64,000 nucleotides of DNA from JBFWVR01 sp050246635. GTDB taxonomy: Bacteria > Acidobacteriota > Vicinamibacteria > Vicinamibacterales > UBA2999. The stretch is taken from the NCBI GenBank assembly GCA_050246635.1, contig JBFWVR010000017.1, forward strand, positions 1 to 64,000, read 5' to 3'. This document shows, in pieces, positions 7,809 to 16,498 of the stretch (position 1 is the first letter of the stretch; each line of letters begins with the position of its first letter). A program made the translations under genes and the position numbers. Under the pieces are notes generated by a model that was given only the letters and a program-made list of their open reading frames with translations, searched no databases and was not told the DNA's origin.

Positions 7809-9146
7809 GTGCATCTGCTCCTCGTCGGCGCGAGCCATCGGACGGCGCCGGTCGAGCTCCGGGAACGGCTGGACTTCTCCAGCCGGGGGCTGGACCAGGC
7901 GGTAAGGGAACTGGCGAAACGGCCGCTTGCCAGCGAGGCGGTCGTGGTGTCCACCTGCAACCGGGCGGAGCTGTACGTGGCGTGCGACGACGCCACGCCG
8001 GCCCGCGACGAGCTCGTCCGCTTCATCGCGGACTTCCACCAGATGCGGCCAGACGAGGTCGCGCCCCACCTGTACGTGCACCAGGACACCGACGCGGCCC
8101 GGCACCTGTTCCGCGTGGCGTCCGGCCTCGACTCGCTGGTCGTCGGCGAGCCGCAGATCCTCGGGCAGGTGAAGGCCGCCTACGGGGTCGCGGCCGAGGC
8201 GCAGACGTCGGGACCGCTGCTCAACAAGCTGTTCCACTGGGCCTTCGGCGTCGGCAAGCGGGTCCGCACGGAGACCGCCCTGTCGGAGGGGGCGGTGTCG
8301 GTCAGCTTCGCGGCGGTCGCGCTGGCGAAGAAGATCTTCGGCAACCTGCACGGCCGGCGCGTGCTGGTCATCGGCGCGGGCGAGATGGGCAAGCTGACCG
8401 CGCTGCACCTGAAGGCGCAAGGCATCGCGGCCCTCGTCATCACGAGCCGCACGCTGGCCAACGCGGAACAGCTCGCCACGGAGGTCGAGGGCACCGTCAC
8501 GCCGTGGGAACAGCTCTCGGAGGCGCTGCTCGAGGCCGACATCGTGATCACGTGCACGGGATCGCCCGTGCCGATCCTCGACAAGGCGCGGGTCCAGGCC
8601 TCGGTCCCGATCAGCCGGACGCGCCCCCTGTTCCTGATCGACATCGCGGTGCCCCGCGACGTCTCGCCGGACGTCGGCGACATCGAGCAGGTCTTCCTCT
8701 ACAACATCGACGACCTGCAGGCGATCGTGCGCGAGAACCTGGAGCGGCGGGGCGGCGAGGCGGCCCGCGCCGAGGCCATCGTGGACGAGGAGGTCGGCAA
8801 GTTCTCGCAGTGGCAGAAGTCACGGGGAGCCATCCCCACCGTGGTCGCGCTGCGGCAGCGGTTCGAGACCATCCGGCGGTCGGAGCTCCAGCGGCTCGAA
8901 CCGAAGCTGGCCCAGCTCCCGCCGGAGGCGCGCGGCCGCGTCGAGGAGATCACCCGCCTCATCATCGAGAAGCTGCTGCTGCAGCCGACCGAGCAGCTGA
9001 AGACCGCGGGGGACCCGGAAGTCCTCGGCCAGTACGCCGAGGCACTGAGCAAGCTGTTCGCGCTCCCCGAGGATCCGCCGGGGGCCCGCGACGAGACCGG
9101 CGCGGCCCGCGAGGCCGGCATGCAGCGGACGGGAAGGCAATCGTGA
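7809..9146 (+). CDS. hemA: Glutamyl-tRNA reductase
   Basis: Converts glutamyl-tRNA to glutamate-1-semialdehyde, the first committed step of C5 tetrapyrrole synthesis. 445 residues. The N-terminal catalytic domain has GASHRTAPVELRE (7-19) and STCNRAELY with nucleophile Cys50; the NADPH domain has VLVIGAGEMGKL near 180; the C-terminal dimerisation helix region has RQRFETIRRSELQR. Length is normal. GTG start one base after the ccsA stop; its own stop overlaps hemC as GTGA. Confidence 0.95.
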   Translation: MHLLLVGASHRTAPVELRERLDFSSRGLDQAVRELAKRPLASEAVVVSTCNRAELYVACDDATPARDELVRFIADFHQMRPDEVAPHLYVHQDTDAARHLFRVASGLDSLVVGEPQILGQVKAAYGVAAEAQTSGPLLNKLFHWAFGVGKRVRTETALSEGAVSVSFAAVALAKKIFGNLHGRRVLVIGAGEMGKLTALHLKAQGIAALVITSRTLANAEQLATEVEGTVTPWEQLSEALLEADIVITCTGSPVPILDKARVQASVPISRTRPLFLIDIAVPRDVSPDVGDIEQVFLYNIDDLQAIVRENLERRGGEAARAEAIVDEEVGKFSQWQKSRGAIPTVVALRQRFETIRRSELQRLEPKLAQLPPEARGRVEEITRLIIEKLLLQPTEQLKTAGDPEVLGQYAEALSKLFALPEDPPGARDETGAAREAGMQRTGRQS

Positions 9147-10141
9147 AGCTCGGGACGCGTGGCAGTCAGCTGGCGCTGTGGCAGGCACACACGGTGGCGC
9201 GGCTCGTTCGCGAGGCCGGCGGCCCCGCCTGCGAGATCGTCGTCGTGCGCACGTCGGGCGACGAGGCGGGCACGGGGCTCGGCCCCGGGGGCAGCACGCT
9301 GCCGACGACCGATCGCGCGCCAGCCGCGCCCGCAGCCGGCGCGGCCGGCGACAGCGGCAAGTCGCTCTTCGTCAAGGAGCTCGAGGAGGCCCTGGCCGAC
9401 GGGCGCGTCGACTTCGCCGTGCACAGCAGCAAGGACATGCCGGCGGTGCTGCCCGACGTGATGGCGCTCGGCGCGGTGCTCCCGCGGGAGGATCCACGCG
9501 ACGCCATCGTGCTCCCCGCCGGCGCGCCGCCTGCCACGGATGCCGCGGCCCTGGCGGCGCTGCTGGGCGCGACGCCGCGGCTCGGTACGAGCAGCGTGCG
9601 CCGGGTCGCGCAGCTGCGGCACCTCTTCGCGTCCGCGACCTTCCAGGCCATTCGCGGGAACCTCGACACCCGCCTCCGCAAGCTCGACGCCGGCGACTGT
9701 GACGCCATCGTCCTCGCCGCGGCGGGCCTGCGCCGGCTCGGGCACGGGGACCGCGTCTCGTTCGCCGTGCCCGCGAACCTCTGCACGCCCGCGCCGGGGC
9801 AGGGGATCATCGCCGTCGAGTACCTTGCCGAGCGGCGCGACGTCGCCGGGGTGCTGGCGCGGATCAACGCGCCGGACGCCGCCGATGCCCTCGCGGCCGA
9901 GCGGGCGGTCGTACGCGCGCTCGGCGGTGGATGCCAGATGCCCATCGGCGCGCTGGCCCAGCTCGATGGCGACACGCTGCGCATCGAGGGGGTCGTGATC
10001 GCGCCGGACGCGTCGGAGGTCGTGCGTCACGACGTCAGCGGGCCGCGCGCCGACGCGCGCGCGCTCGGCGACGCACTGGCCGCGGGGCTGCTGGCGCGCG
10101 GCGCCGGCGCCATCCTCGACGCCGTCCGACGCGCGCAGTAG
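9143..10141 (+). CDS. hemC: Porphobilinogen deaminase (hydroxymethylbilane synthase)
   Basis: Polymerises four porphobilinogen units into hydroxymethylbilane. 332 residues from GTG 9143, translationally coupled to hemA. Motifs: LGTRGSQLALWQA at the N-terminus, KSLFVKELEEAL, HSSKDMPA, GTSSVRR, APGQGIIAVE, and the dipyrromethane-carrying Cys in GGGCQMPIGA. The loop between TSGDE and GKSLF is about 31 residues, against about 12 in E. coli; the extra part is Ala/Pro-rich (DRAPAAPAAGAAGD). The catalytic Asp (HSSKD) and cofactor Cys are intact, so activity is expected. Confidence 0.95.
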   Translation: MKLGTRGSQLALWQAHTVARLVREAGGPACEIVVVRTSGDEAGTGLGPGGSTLPTTDRAPAAPAAGAAGDSGKSLFVKELEEALADGRVDFAVHSSKDMPAVLPDVMALGAVLPREDPRDAIVLPAGAPPATDAAALAALLGATPRLGTSSVRRVAQLRHLFASATFQAIRGNLDTRLRKLDAGDCDAIVLAAAGLRRLGHGDRVSFAVPANLCTPAPGQGIIAVEYLAERRDVAGVLARINAPDAADALAAERAVVRALGGGCQMPIGALAQLDGDTLRIEGVVIAPDASEVVRHDVSGPRADARALGDALAAGLLARGAGAILDAVRRAQ

Positions 10142-10159
10142 GGAAATGAGGACGCGAGA

Positions 10160-10190
10160 GGGAAATGGGGACACTCCCCATTTCCCTTCT
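10160..10190 (+). terminator. Palindromic terminator between hemC and the peroxidase gene
   Basis: A perfect 12-bp stem GGGAAATGGGGA / TCCCCATTTCCC with a 3-nt loop (10160-10186) followed by TTCT. It lies between convergent genes 19 bases after the hemC stop. The first part of the stem is preceded by a partial direct copy (GGGAAATGAGGACG at 10141). Confidence 0.7.
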
Positions 10191-10213
10191 GCCACTGCCT
10201 CCTCCGCCGCGGG

Positions 10214-11863
10214 TCAGCGGCCCGGGCCCAGCACCATTCCGAACGCGGTGGACGAGGCGATGCCACCCGGCGCGCCGGGATCGGCGATGTACCAACGGCC
10301 ATAGATGGGCACGCCGATCAGCGAGCCGTCCGCCGGGATGGGAATCACCTGTGAGCCGTACCCGGTGCCCGCGCCTGTCCCCTCCAGCACCACGTTGAAC
10401 TGATAGCCGCCCGCGGGCGGCGCGCCACGAGGCGGGACCGCCGTGTCGAGCACGAGCCTCGCGCGCGCACCGCCGAGGCCCCCCGACAGCCCGACCGTGA
10501 ACGTCGGGTTGCCCAGCACCGGCGGCTCGAGGGCCACGACGTCCGGAGTGACCCCGCCCGCCCCCGGGACACCGCCGTCGACGATGGTCGGCGGCCACGT
10601 GCCCTCCGTGAACAGGTGGGGACGCTCGAAGGGGCCACTCTCCGCGGCCACCCGCGGATCCGTCAGTGGACGCCGCAGGAACGCGAGCAGGTCCGCGCGC
10701 CGCCCGGCGCCGAGCCCCAGGGGACGGATCTGCTTGTTGGGCCCGTCGAAGTCGCCACCGCGATCGTAGAAGTCGACCACCTGCTCGAGCGTGGTGAAGC
10801 GGCCGTTGTGGAAGTACGGCGCACGAAGCTCCACGTTGCGGAGGGGCAGCGTGCGAAAGGCGCCGTTGTCGTCCGCATCACCGGTCTGTCGCGCCCGCCC
10901 GGGATCCTCCCCGGCTGGCCTGAGGCCCAGGTAGTGGAACTGGTCGTCCGAGAACTCCGCGCCGCGATGGCAGCGCGCACATCCCACGTCGCCGAAGACA
11001 CCGAAGCCACGACGCTCCGACGCCGTCAGCGCCCCGTCGTCGCCGGCGAGGAACCGGTCGATGGGCGCGGCGGTGGAGACGAGCGTGCGCTCGTAGCTGG
11101 CAATCGCCATCGCAATCCGGACGGGGGTCACGTCCGTGCTGCCGAAGGCCTCGGCGAAGAGCGACGGGTAGGCCTGGCCGTCGATCCAGCCCGCGAGGGC
11201 TCCTGGCACGGACGACGCCAGGGCCAGGGGGCGCGCGGACGCCACACGCGCCGCGACGTCGGCCCAGTCCCGGCCGGGATGCCCCATCTCGAGCTCCGAC
11301 ACCGGAGGTTCGATCACCTGCGACTCGAGGGCGGCGTCCGTGGGCAGCACGACAGTGCCGGTCAGGGGATCCCGGAATCGGTCCGAGGCCCGGCCGTCGC
11401 CGAAGAGACGGCGGGCGTAGGCGGCATCGATGACCGAGGGCGCGCGCCGGCCCGTCACCTGGGGCCGCATCCCGAAGAGCGGCGCCCACGTGTAGCGGCC
11501 GTCCGCGAGGTTCGCCGGGACGCCGGCGGCGCCGGTCACGTCGTCACTGGTGCCGAGGCGTGCGTCCGGCCCGGGGTGCGCGGCCTGGCCCGGGGCGTCG
11601 AGCGCGCGAGGATCGGCCCCGCCGCGACCGGGCCGGTGGCAGGTGCCACAGGCGACGGTGCGGGTGGTCGACAGCTGCTCGTCCCAGAAGAGGGCCGTGC
11701 CGAGGCGGACCTTGGCGTCGGTGACGGGGTTGCCATCCGGGACCCGCGGCGGCCCGAGCGGGTCGGGCCGGCGCCCCTGCACGAAGACGGCGGCGCTGGC
11801 GGCAACGACGAGGGCCAGAACGACGGCAGCGAACCGGGTCGAAGTGCGGAAGTCAGTCGTCAT
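10214..11863 (-). CDS. Di-haem cytochrome c peroxidase (MauG/CcpA superfamily)
   Basis: Periplasmic di-haem protein, 549 residues. An N-terminal signal anchor (10-28) precedes two c-type haem sites, CGTCH near 72 and CARCH near 300. The middle is typical of the CcpA/MauG family: SVIDAAYARRLFGDGR, ELEMGHP, YERTLVST, LPLRNVELRAPYFHNGRF. The last ~130 residues form a beta-rich extension (VVALEPPVLGNPTFTVGLSG) not found in short CcpA enzymes. It lies inverted inside the hem cluster, splitting hemC from hemD. ATG follows AAGGAG by 10 nt. Likely reduces H2O2 or oxidises an unknown substrate. Confidence 0.85.
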   Translation of the reverse strand: MTTDFRTSTRFAAVVLALVVAASAAVFVQGRRPDPLGPPRVPDGNPVTDAKVRLGTALFWDEQLSTTRTVACGTCHRPGRGGADPRALDAPGQAAHPGPDARLGTSDDVTGAAGVPANLADGRYTWAPLFGMRPQVTGRRAPSVIDAAYARRLFGDGRASDRFRDPLTGTVVLPTDAALESQVIEPPVSELEMGHPGRDWADVAARVASARPLALASSVPGALAGWIDGQAYPSLFAEAFGSTDVTPVRIAMAIASYERTLVSTAAPIDRFLAGDDGALTASERRGFGVFGDVGCARCHRGAEFSDDQFHYLGLRPAGEDPGRARQTGDADDNGAFRTLPLRNVELRAPYFHNGRFTTLEQVVDFYDRGGDFDGPNKQIRPLGLGAGRRADLLAFLRRPLTDPRVAAESGPFERPHLFTEGTWPPTIVDGGVPGAGGVTPDVVALEPPVLGNPTFTVGLSGGLGGARARLVLDTAVPPRGAPPAGGYQFNVVLEGTGAGTGYGSQVIPIPADGSLIGVPIYGRWYIADPGAPGGIASSTAFGMVLGPGR

Positions 11864-11971
11864 CGAGGGGGAACTCCTTGACCGTCATTCCAGCAGCGCA
11901 ATGTTAAGTGCCGGCGGCCGGTTCCCCGGGAGATTGTGAAGGAAGGGTAAAAGGGGGCGGCGGTGGTCCAG

Positions 11972-11977
11972 TAGAAT
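11972..11977 (+). promoter_or_regulatory. -10 (TAGAAT) placed for leaderless cobA-hemD mRNA
   Basis: TAGAAT ends exactly 6 nt before the GTG start of the cobA-hemD fusion, leaving no room for a ribosome site. Predicted transcription start coincides with the start codon. No clear -35. Confidence 0.45.
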
Positions 11978-11983
11978 GCCGGT

Positions 11984-13531
11984 GTGCTTCGTTCGCAGGT
12001 GTACCTGATCGGCGCCGGACCCGGCGCTCCCGACCTCATCAGCGCGCGGGGGCTGCGCTGCCTGCAGGCCGCCGACGTGGTGATCTACGACCACCTCGTG
12101 CACCCGCGCCTGCTGCACCAGGCCCCGGCACACGCCGAGCGGATTGACGTCGGCCGCGCCGCGCCGGAACGCCACGACCAGGAAGCCATCTGCTACCTGA
12201 TCGCCGAGAAGGCCCGTGAGAGCGGCCTCATCGCGCGTCTGAAGTGGGGCGACCCGATCCTCTTCAACCGGGGCGGCCGCGAGGCGCTGTTCCTGCACGA
12301 ACAGGGCATCCCCTTCGAGATCGTGCCAGGCATTCCCGCGGGCATCGGCGTGCCGACCTATGCCGGGATCCCCATCACGTATCCCGGCGGCGGCGACACC
12401 GTAACGCTCGTCCGCGGCCACGAGAGCGAGGACGGGGAGCGGCCGAAGGTGGACTGGGCGGCCCTTGCCGCCCTGGGCGGCACGCTGGTCTGTTATGCCG
12501 CGCCGAAGCAGGTGCCGGAGATGCTGCGGGCGCTGATCGCGCACGGTCGGCCCGCGGACGAGCCGGCGGCGCTCGTGCTGGACGGCACGCTGAGCGCGCA
12601 GGCCACACGGACCGGCACGCTGGCCAGCCTGGCGGATGCCTGCGAGGCGTCACGGCCCTCCCACGGCGGGGTGCTCGTCGTGGGCCGGACGGCCGCGCTC
12701 CGCGAGCACCTGCGATGGTTCGACGCGCGGCCCCTGTTCGGCAAGCGCGTGCTGGTGACCCGATCGCGGGATCAGGCCACCGAGCTGGTCGAGCTGCTCG
12801 AAGCCCACGGCGCCGAGGCCATCGAGGCCCCGCTCATCCGCATCGTCCCCCCCGAGGATTTCGGTCCCCTGGACGAGGCGTGCGCGCGAGCCAACCAGTT
12901 CGACTGGATCGTCTTCACGAGCGCCAACGGCGCCGTGTCGTTCCTCGACCGGCTGATGGCGGGCCCCCGCGACGTCCGCGCGCTGGCCGATGCCCGGCTC
13001 TGCGCGATCGGCCCGGGCACGGCCGCCCGGATCGCGCGCTACGGGCTGAAGGTCGACCTCGTGCCGGAGGATCATCGGGCGGAGGGCGTGGTGCAGGCGA
13101 TCACCGCGCTCGGCCCGCTGACCGGCCAGAAGGTGCTCTTCCCGAAGGCGGACATCGCGCGCGACGTGGTGCCGGAGGCGCTGACAGCCGCGGGTGCGGA
13201 GGTGACCGAGGTGGTGGCGTACCGCACCGTGACCGCCGAGGGGGACCACCATCTCGACATCTACCGGCAGCTCCTCGATCGCCGGATCGATTGCGTGACG
13301 TTCTCCAGCGCGTCGGCCATCCGGGCGTTCGTGACCATCTACGGCGACGAGCAGGCCGCCGATCTCCTGAACCACACGGTCGTGGCCACGATCGGGCCCG
13401 TCACCGCCGACGCGGCGGCGCGATACCAGATCCGGCCGGTGATCACGCCAGCCACCTCCACGATCCCGGCCTTCGTGGATGCCATCGTCGAGCACTTCCG
13501 GACGGCCAGCCCCGAGGAGGCCGGCACCTGA
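11984..13531 (+). CDS. cobA: Uroporphyrinogen-III methyltransferase / uroporphyrinogen-III synthase fusion
   Basis: 515-residue bifunctional enzyme. Residues 1-245 are a SAM-dependent uroporphyrinogen III C-methyltransferase (VYLIGAGPGAPDLIS, DVVIYDHLVHP, EIVPGIPAG, YAGIPITYPGGG), leading to precorrin-2 for sirohaem and cobalamin. Residues 250-510 are HemD (VLVTRSRDQATELVELL, FTSANGAVSF, CVTFSSASAIRAF). The substrate loop reads RLKWGDPILFNRGGREA where most homologues have RLKGGDP and RGGEE, and PGITSA is replaced by PGIPAG. Such fusions are known in several phyla. The 3' neighbour is hemB, 64 nt on. Confidence 0.93.
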   Translation: MLRSQVYLIGAGPGAPDLISARGLRCLQAADVVIYDHLVHPRLLHQAPAHAERIDVGRAAPERHDQEAICYLIAEKARESGLIARLKWGDPILFNRGGREALFLHEQGIPFEIVPGIPAGIGVPTYAGIPITYPGGGDTVTLVRGHESEDGERPKVDWAALAALGGTLVCYAAPKQVPEMLRALIAHGRPADEPAALVLDGTLSAQATRTGTLASLADACEASRPSHGGVLVVGRTAALREHLRWFDARPLFGKRVLVTRSRDQATELVELLEAHGAEAIEAPLIRIVPPEDFGPLDEACARANQFDWIVFTSANGAVSFLDRLMAGPRDVRALADARLCAIGPGTAARIARYGLKVDLVPEDHRAEGVVQAITALGPLTGQKVLFPKADIARDVVPEALTAAGAEVTEVVAYRTVTAEGDHHLDIYRQLLDRRIDCVTFSSASAIRAFVTIYGDEQAADLLNHTVVATIGPVTADAAARYQIRPVITPATSTIPAFVDAIVEHFRTASPEEAGT

Positions 13532-13595
13532 AGGCGGGACGGTCGCCCGCCGCGTGGGCTACTCGCCGCGGGCCGATTTGTGGATCAATAGGGGC

Positions 13596-14600
13596 ATGAG
13601 CACGACCACCCACGTCGAGAGGCTCGCCCTCCCCGTCCGCCTTCGCCGCCTCCGCCGCACACCTGGCATCCGCGCCCTGGTGCGCGAGACGCGGCTGTCG
13701 CCCGAGCAGTTCATCTATCCGCTCTTCGTCGCGGAAGGCTCCGGCGTCCGCCGTGAGGTCGGGTCCATGCCCGGCGTGTTCAACCTCTCGGTGGACGAGA
13801 CGGTTCGCGAATGCGAGGCGGCCGCGGCCGACGGCGTCTGGTCGGTGCTGCTCTTCGGCCTGCCGGCGCACAAGGACGCGACGGGCACGTCGGCCTTCGA
13901 CCCGCGAGGGCCGGTCCAGCAGGCCGTCGCCGCGATCAAGAAGGCGCTGCCGCGCATGGTGGTCATCACCGACGTGTGCCTCTGCGAGTACACGTCGCAC
14001 GGCCACTGCGGCATCCTCGACGGCGAGCGCATCACCAACGACGCAACGGTGGAGCAACTGGTGAAGGCCGCCCTCTCGCACGCGGAGGCGGGGGCCGACA
14101 TCGTGGCGCCGTCCGACATGATGGACGGGCGCGTCGGCGCCATCCGCGAGGCACTCGACGCGAGCGGGTTCGACGAGACGGCGATCATGAGCTACGCGGC
14201 GAAGTACTGCTCGGGCTTCTACGGACCGTTCCGCGACGCCGCCGACTCCGCGCCGGCGTTCGGCGACCGCCGCAGTCACCAGATGGATCCGGCAAACACG
14301 GAGGAGGCCCTGCGCGAGGTCGCGCTCGACCTCGAGGAGGGGGCGGACATGGTGATGGTCAAGCCGGCCATGCCGTACCTCGACGTCATCTGGCGCGTGA
14401 AGGAGCAGTTCGGTTACCCGACGGCGGCGTACCAGGTGAGTGGCGAGTACTCGATGATCAAGGCGGCGGCGGCCAACGGCTGGATCGACGAGGAGCGCGC
14501 CATGATGGAGTCGCTCACGGGGATCCATCGCGCGGGCGCGGACATGATCATCACCTACTTCGCGCGCACGGCCGCCCGCCGGCTGAGGCAGGCTGAGTGA
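13596..14600 (+). CDS. hemB: Delta-aminolevulinic acid dehydratase (porphobilinogen synthase)
   Basis: Condenses two 5-aminolevulinate molecules to porphobilinogen; 334 residues, cytosolic octamer. I used ATG 13596 because it aligns with the usual N-terminus (RLRRLRRTPGIRALVRET). The metal site DVCLCEYTSHGHCG carries three cysteines, the zinc-dependent type. Schiff-base lysines are in SYAAKYCSGFYGPF and MVKPAMPYLDVI; SYAAK and GPFRDA are family signatures. The stop overlaps the next gene as GTGA. Confidence 0.95.
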   Translation: MSTTTHVERLALPVRLRRLRRTPGIRALVRETRLSPEQFIYPLFVAEGSGVRREVGSMPGVFNLSVDETVRECEAAAADGVWSVLLFGLPAHKDATGTSAFDPRGPVQQAVAAIKKALPRMVVITDVCLCEYTSHGHCGILDGERITNDATVEQLVKAALSHAEAGADIVAPSDMMDGRVGAIREALDASGFDETAIMSYAAKYCSGFYGPFRDAADSAPAFGDRRSHQMDPANTEEALREVALDLEEGADMVMVKPAMPYLDVIWRVKEQFGYPTAAYQVSGEYSMIKAAAANGWIDEERAMMESLTGIHRAGADMIITYFARTAARRLRQAE

Positions 14601-16261
14601 CGCCGCGCCTGCTCGCCGGGTGGCTGGCCGCGGCCGCCCTGGGCACCGCGGCGTGCACGCCTGCGCCCCCCGAGTACGACCTGCTCATCACGCATGCGCG
14701 GATCGTCGACGGTTCCGGCAGGGCGTCCGTCGACGGCGCGGTGGCGGTCCGGGACGGCCGCATCGCGGCCGTCGGCGACGTGGATGGGACGGCTGCGCGC
14801 ACGATCGATGCCCGTGGGCGGGTGCTGGCCCCGGGGTTCATCGACATGCACAGCCACTCGGACATCCCGCTCGTCACCGACGGGGATGCCCAGAGCAAGA
14901 TTCGCCAGGGCGTCACCACCGAGGTCATCGGCGAGTCGGGGTCGGTGGCCCCGCGCGGATCGGCGACCCAGGCCGCCCCGTGGCTCGACTTCGACGGCTA
15001 CTTCGGCGTCCTCGAGCGGCAGGGCATCTCGGTGAACCTGCTGTCGTACATCGGCCTCGGCACGGTCCGATCCCTTGTCGTCGGCGAGGACGACCGGCCG
15101 GCCACGGCGGACGAAGTCGCCCGGATGCGGCAGATCGTCGTGGAGGCGCTCGGCCAGGGTGTCTTCGGCGTGTCGACCGGCCTGCTGTATCCGCCGAATG
15201 CGTACGCCTCGCTGGATGAACTGGTGGCGCTGACCGAACCCGCCGGCGCCGCCGGAGGGCTGCACGCCTCGCACCTGCGCTACGACGGCGCGAAGCTGGC
15301 GGATGGCCTGAACGAAATCATCACGATTGGCGAGCGGGCCAGGACGCCGGTCCACGTCTTCCACATCAAGGTGACCGGGCAGAGGAACTTCGGCCGGATG
15401 CAGGAAGTCGTCGACCTCGTCGAGGCCGCGCGCGCGCGTGGACTGCGTGTCACGGCAGACCAGTATCCCTACGTCGCGAGCAGCACGAGCCTGACCGCCA
15501 CGATCCCCGACTGGGTCGAGGAGGGCGGCACCGACGCGATGGTCGAGCGACTGCGGGACCCGGCCACCCGTGCCCGCATCCGGCGCGAGATGGAGGACCC
15601 GAACCCCGACTGGGAGAACCGGTACCAGTCCGCGGGGACGTGGCAGAACATCCAGCTGGCCGCGATCGGGCGCGAGCGGGGCCGTGAGACCACCACGGCG
15701 TCGCCGAACCGCCAGTACGAGGGCATGCGGATTGCCGAGGCGGCGGCCCGGGCCGGCAAGGACCCGTTCGACTTCGTCTTCGATCTCCTGGTCGAGGAGC
15801 ATGGCTCGGTAGGCTGTGTCTACTTCATCATGTCGGAGGACGACCTGCGCCTGGCGATGCGCCAGCCATGGGTGGCCATCGGCTCCGACGGGTCCGCCCT
15901 CGCGACCGAGGGGCCCCTACACGCCGGGGTGCCTCACCCGCGCAATTTCGGCACCTTCCCGCGGGTGCTGGGCCGCTACGTCCGGGAGCTGCAGGTGATT
16001 CCGCTCGAGGAGGCCGTCCGGAAGATGACCGCCCTGCCCGCCAGCATCCTGGGCCTGCCCGACCGCGGCACGATTGCCCCTGGCCAGGTGGCGGACCTCG
16101 TGCTGTTCAATCCCGACACGGTGATCGACACCGCCACGTTCGAGGATCCGTTCCAGTACCCGACCGGCATCGACACCGTCATCGTCAACGGCACGGTCGT
16201 GCTCGACGAAGGCGAGCACACGCACGCCCGTCCCGGACAGGTGCTCCGGAGGCCGCACTAG
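14597..16261 (+). CDS. Exported N-acyl-D-amino-acid deacylase family amidohydrolase
   Basis: Metal-dependent amidohydrolase, 554 residues, related to D-aminoacylases and dihydroorotase-like enzymes. A lipoprotein-like signal (LAAAALGTAAC, Cys about 20) suggests a membrane-tethered periplasmic enzyme, although the lipobox is weak. The metal site PGFIDMHSHSDIP is near 85; HASHLRYDG and VFHIKVTG carry further ligands; the C-terminal IAPGQVADLVLFNPD is the conserved end of the beta domain. GTG start overlaps hemB by 4 nt. Probable role: release of D- or isoaspartyl amino acids; its link to haem synthesis is positional only. Its TAG stop abuts the 13-bp repeat array. Confidence 0.85.
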   Translation: MTPRLLAGWLAAAALGTAACTPAPPEYDLLITHARIVDGSGRASVDGAVAVRDGRIAAVGDVDGTAARTIDARGRVLAPGFIDMHSHSDIPLVTDGDAQSKIRQGVTTEVIGESGSVAPRGSATQAAPWLDFDGYFGVLERQGISVNLLSYIGLGTVRSLVVGEDDRPATADEVARMRQIVVEALGQGVFGVSTGLLYPPNAYASLDELVALTEPAGAAGGLHASHLRYDGAKLADGLNEIITIGERARTPVHVFHIKVTGQRNFGRMQEVVDLVEAARARGLRVTADQYPYVASSTSLTATIPDWVEEGGTDAMVERLRDPATRARIRREMEDPNPDWENRYQSAGTWQNIQLAAIGRERGRETTTASPNRQYEGMRIAEAAARAGKDPFDFVFDLLVEEHGSVGCVYFIMSEDDLRLAMRQPWVAIGSDGSALATEGPLHAGVPHPRNFGTFPRVLGRYVRELQVIPLEEAVRKMTALPASILGLPDRGTIAPGQVADLVLFNPDTVIDTATFEDPFQYPTGIDTVIVNGTVVLDEGEHTHARPGQVLRRPH

Positions 16262-16498
16262 CGACGCACCTTCGTAAGACACCGCCGTGTGGCACTTCCG
16301 TGTGGCACCTCCGTGCAGCACCTCCGTGCAGCACCTCCGTGCGGCACCTCCGTGCGGCACCTCCGTGTGGCACTACCGTCCGGCACCTCCGTGTGGCACC
16401 ATCGTGTGGCACCTCCGTGTGGCACCATCGTGTGGCACCATCGTGTGGCACCCTCGTGCAGCACCATCGTGCCGCACCTTCGTGGAGCACCCTCGTCG
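16261..16498. repeat. 13-bp tandem repeat array 1 (GTG-N3-CAC units) before hemL
   Basis: Sixteen units in strict 13-nt register from 16287 to 16494, with two decayed units before them (16261, 16274) and a half unit running into the hemL start. The unit is GTGNNGCAC plus a 4-nt spacer such as CTCC, CATC or CCTC. Positions 4-5 vary (TG, CA, CG, CC, GA). Neighbouring units 3/4, 5/6 and 11/12 are identical, suggesting recent duplication. The array fills the whole gap between the amidohydrolase stop and the hemL ATG. It has no spacer diversity and is not a CRISPR. Confidence 0.95.

Noticed and set aside
16185..16490. Repeat proteins with 13-residue periods encoded by array 1 (and similar frames at 58184-58981 and 58739-59524 through array 2)
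   Set aside because: A 13-nt unit reads as a 13-residue period in any open frame. The frames run into neighbouring genes on the wrong strand or frame and lack ribosome sites. A translated product is possible but unsupported.
16289..16498. N-terminal extension of HemL by 70 residues through the repeat
   Set aside because: The extension is pure repeat translation; HemL family similarity starts at ATG 16499.
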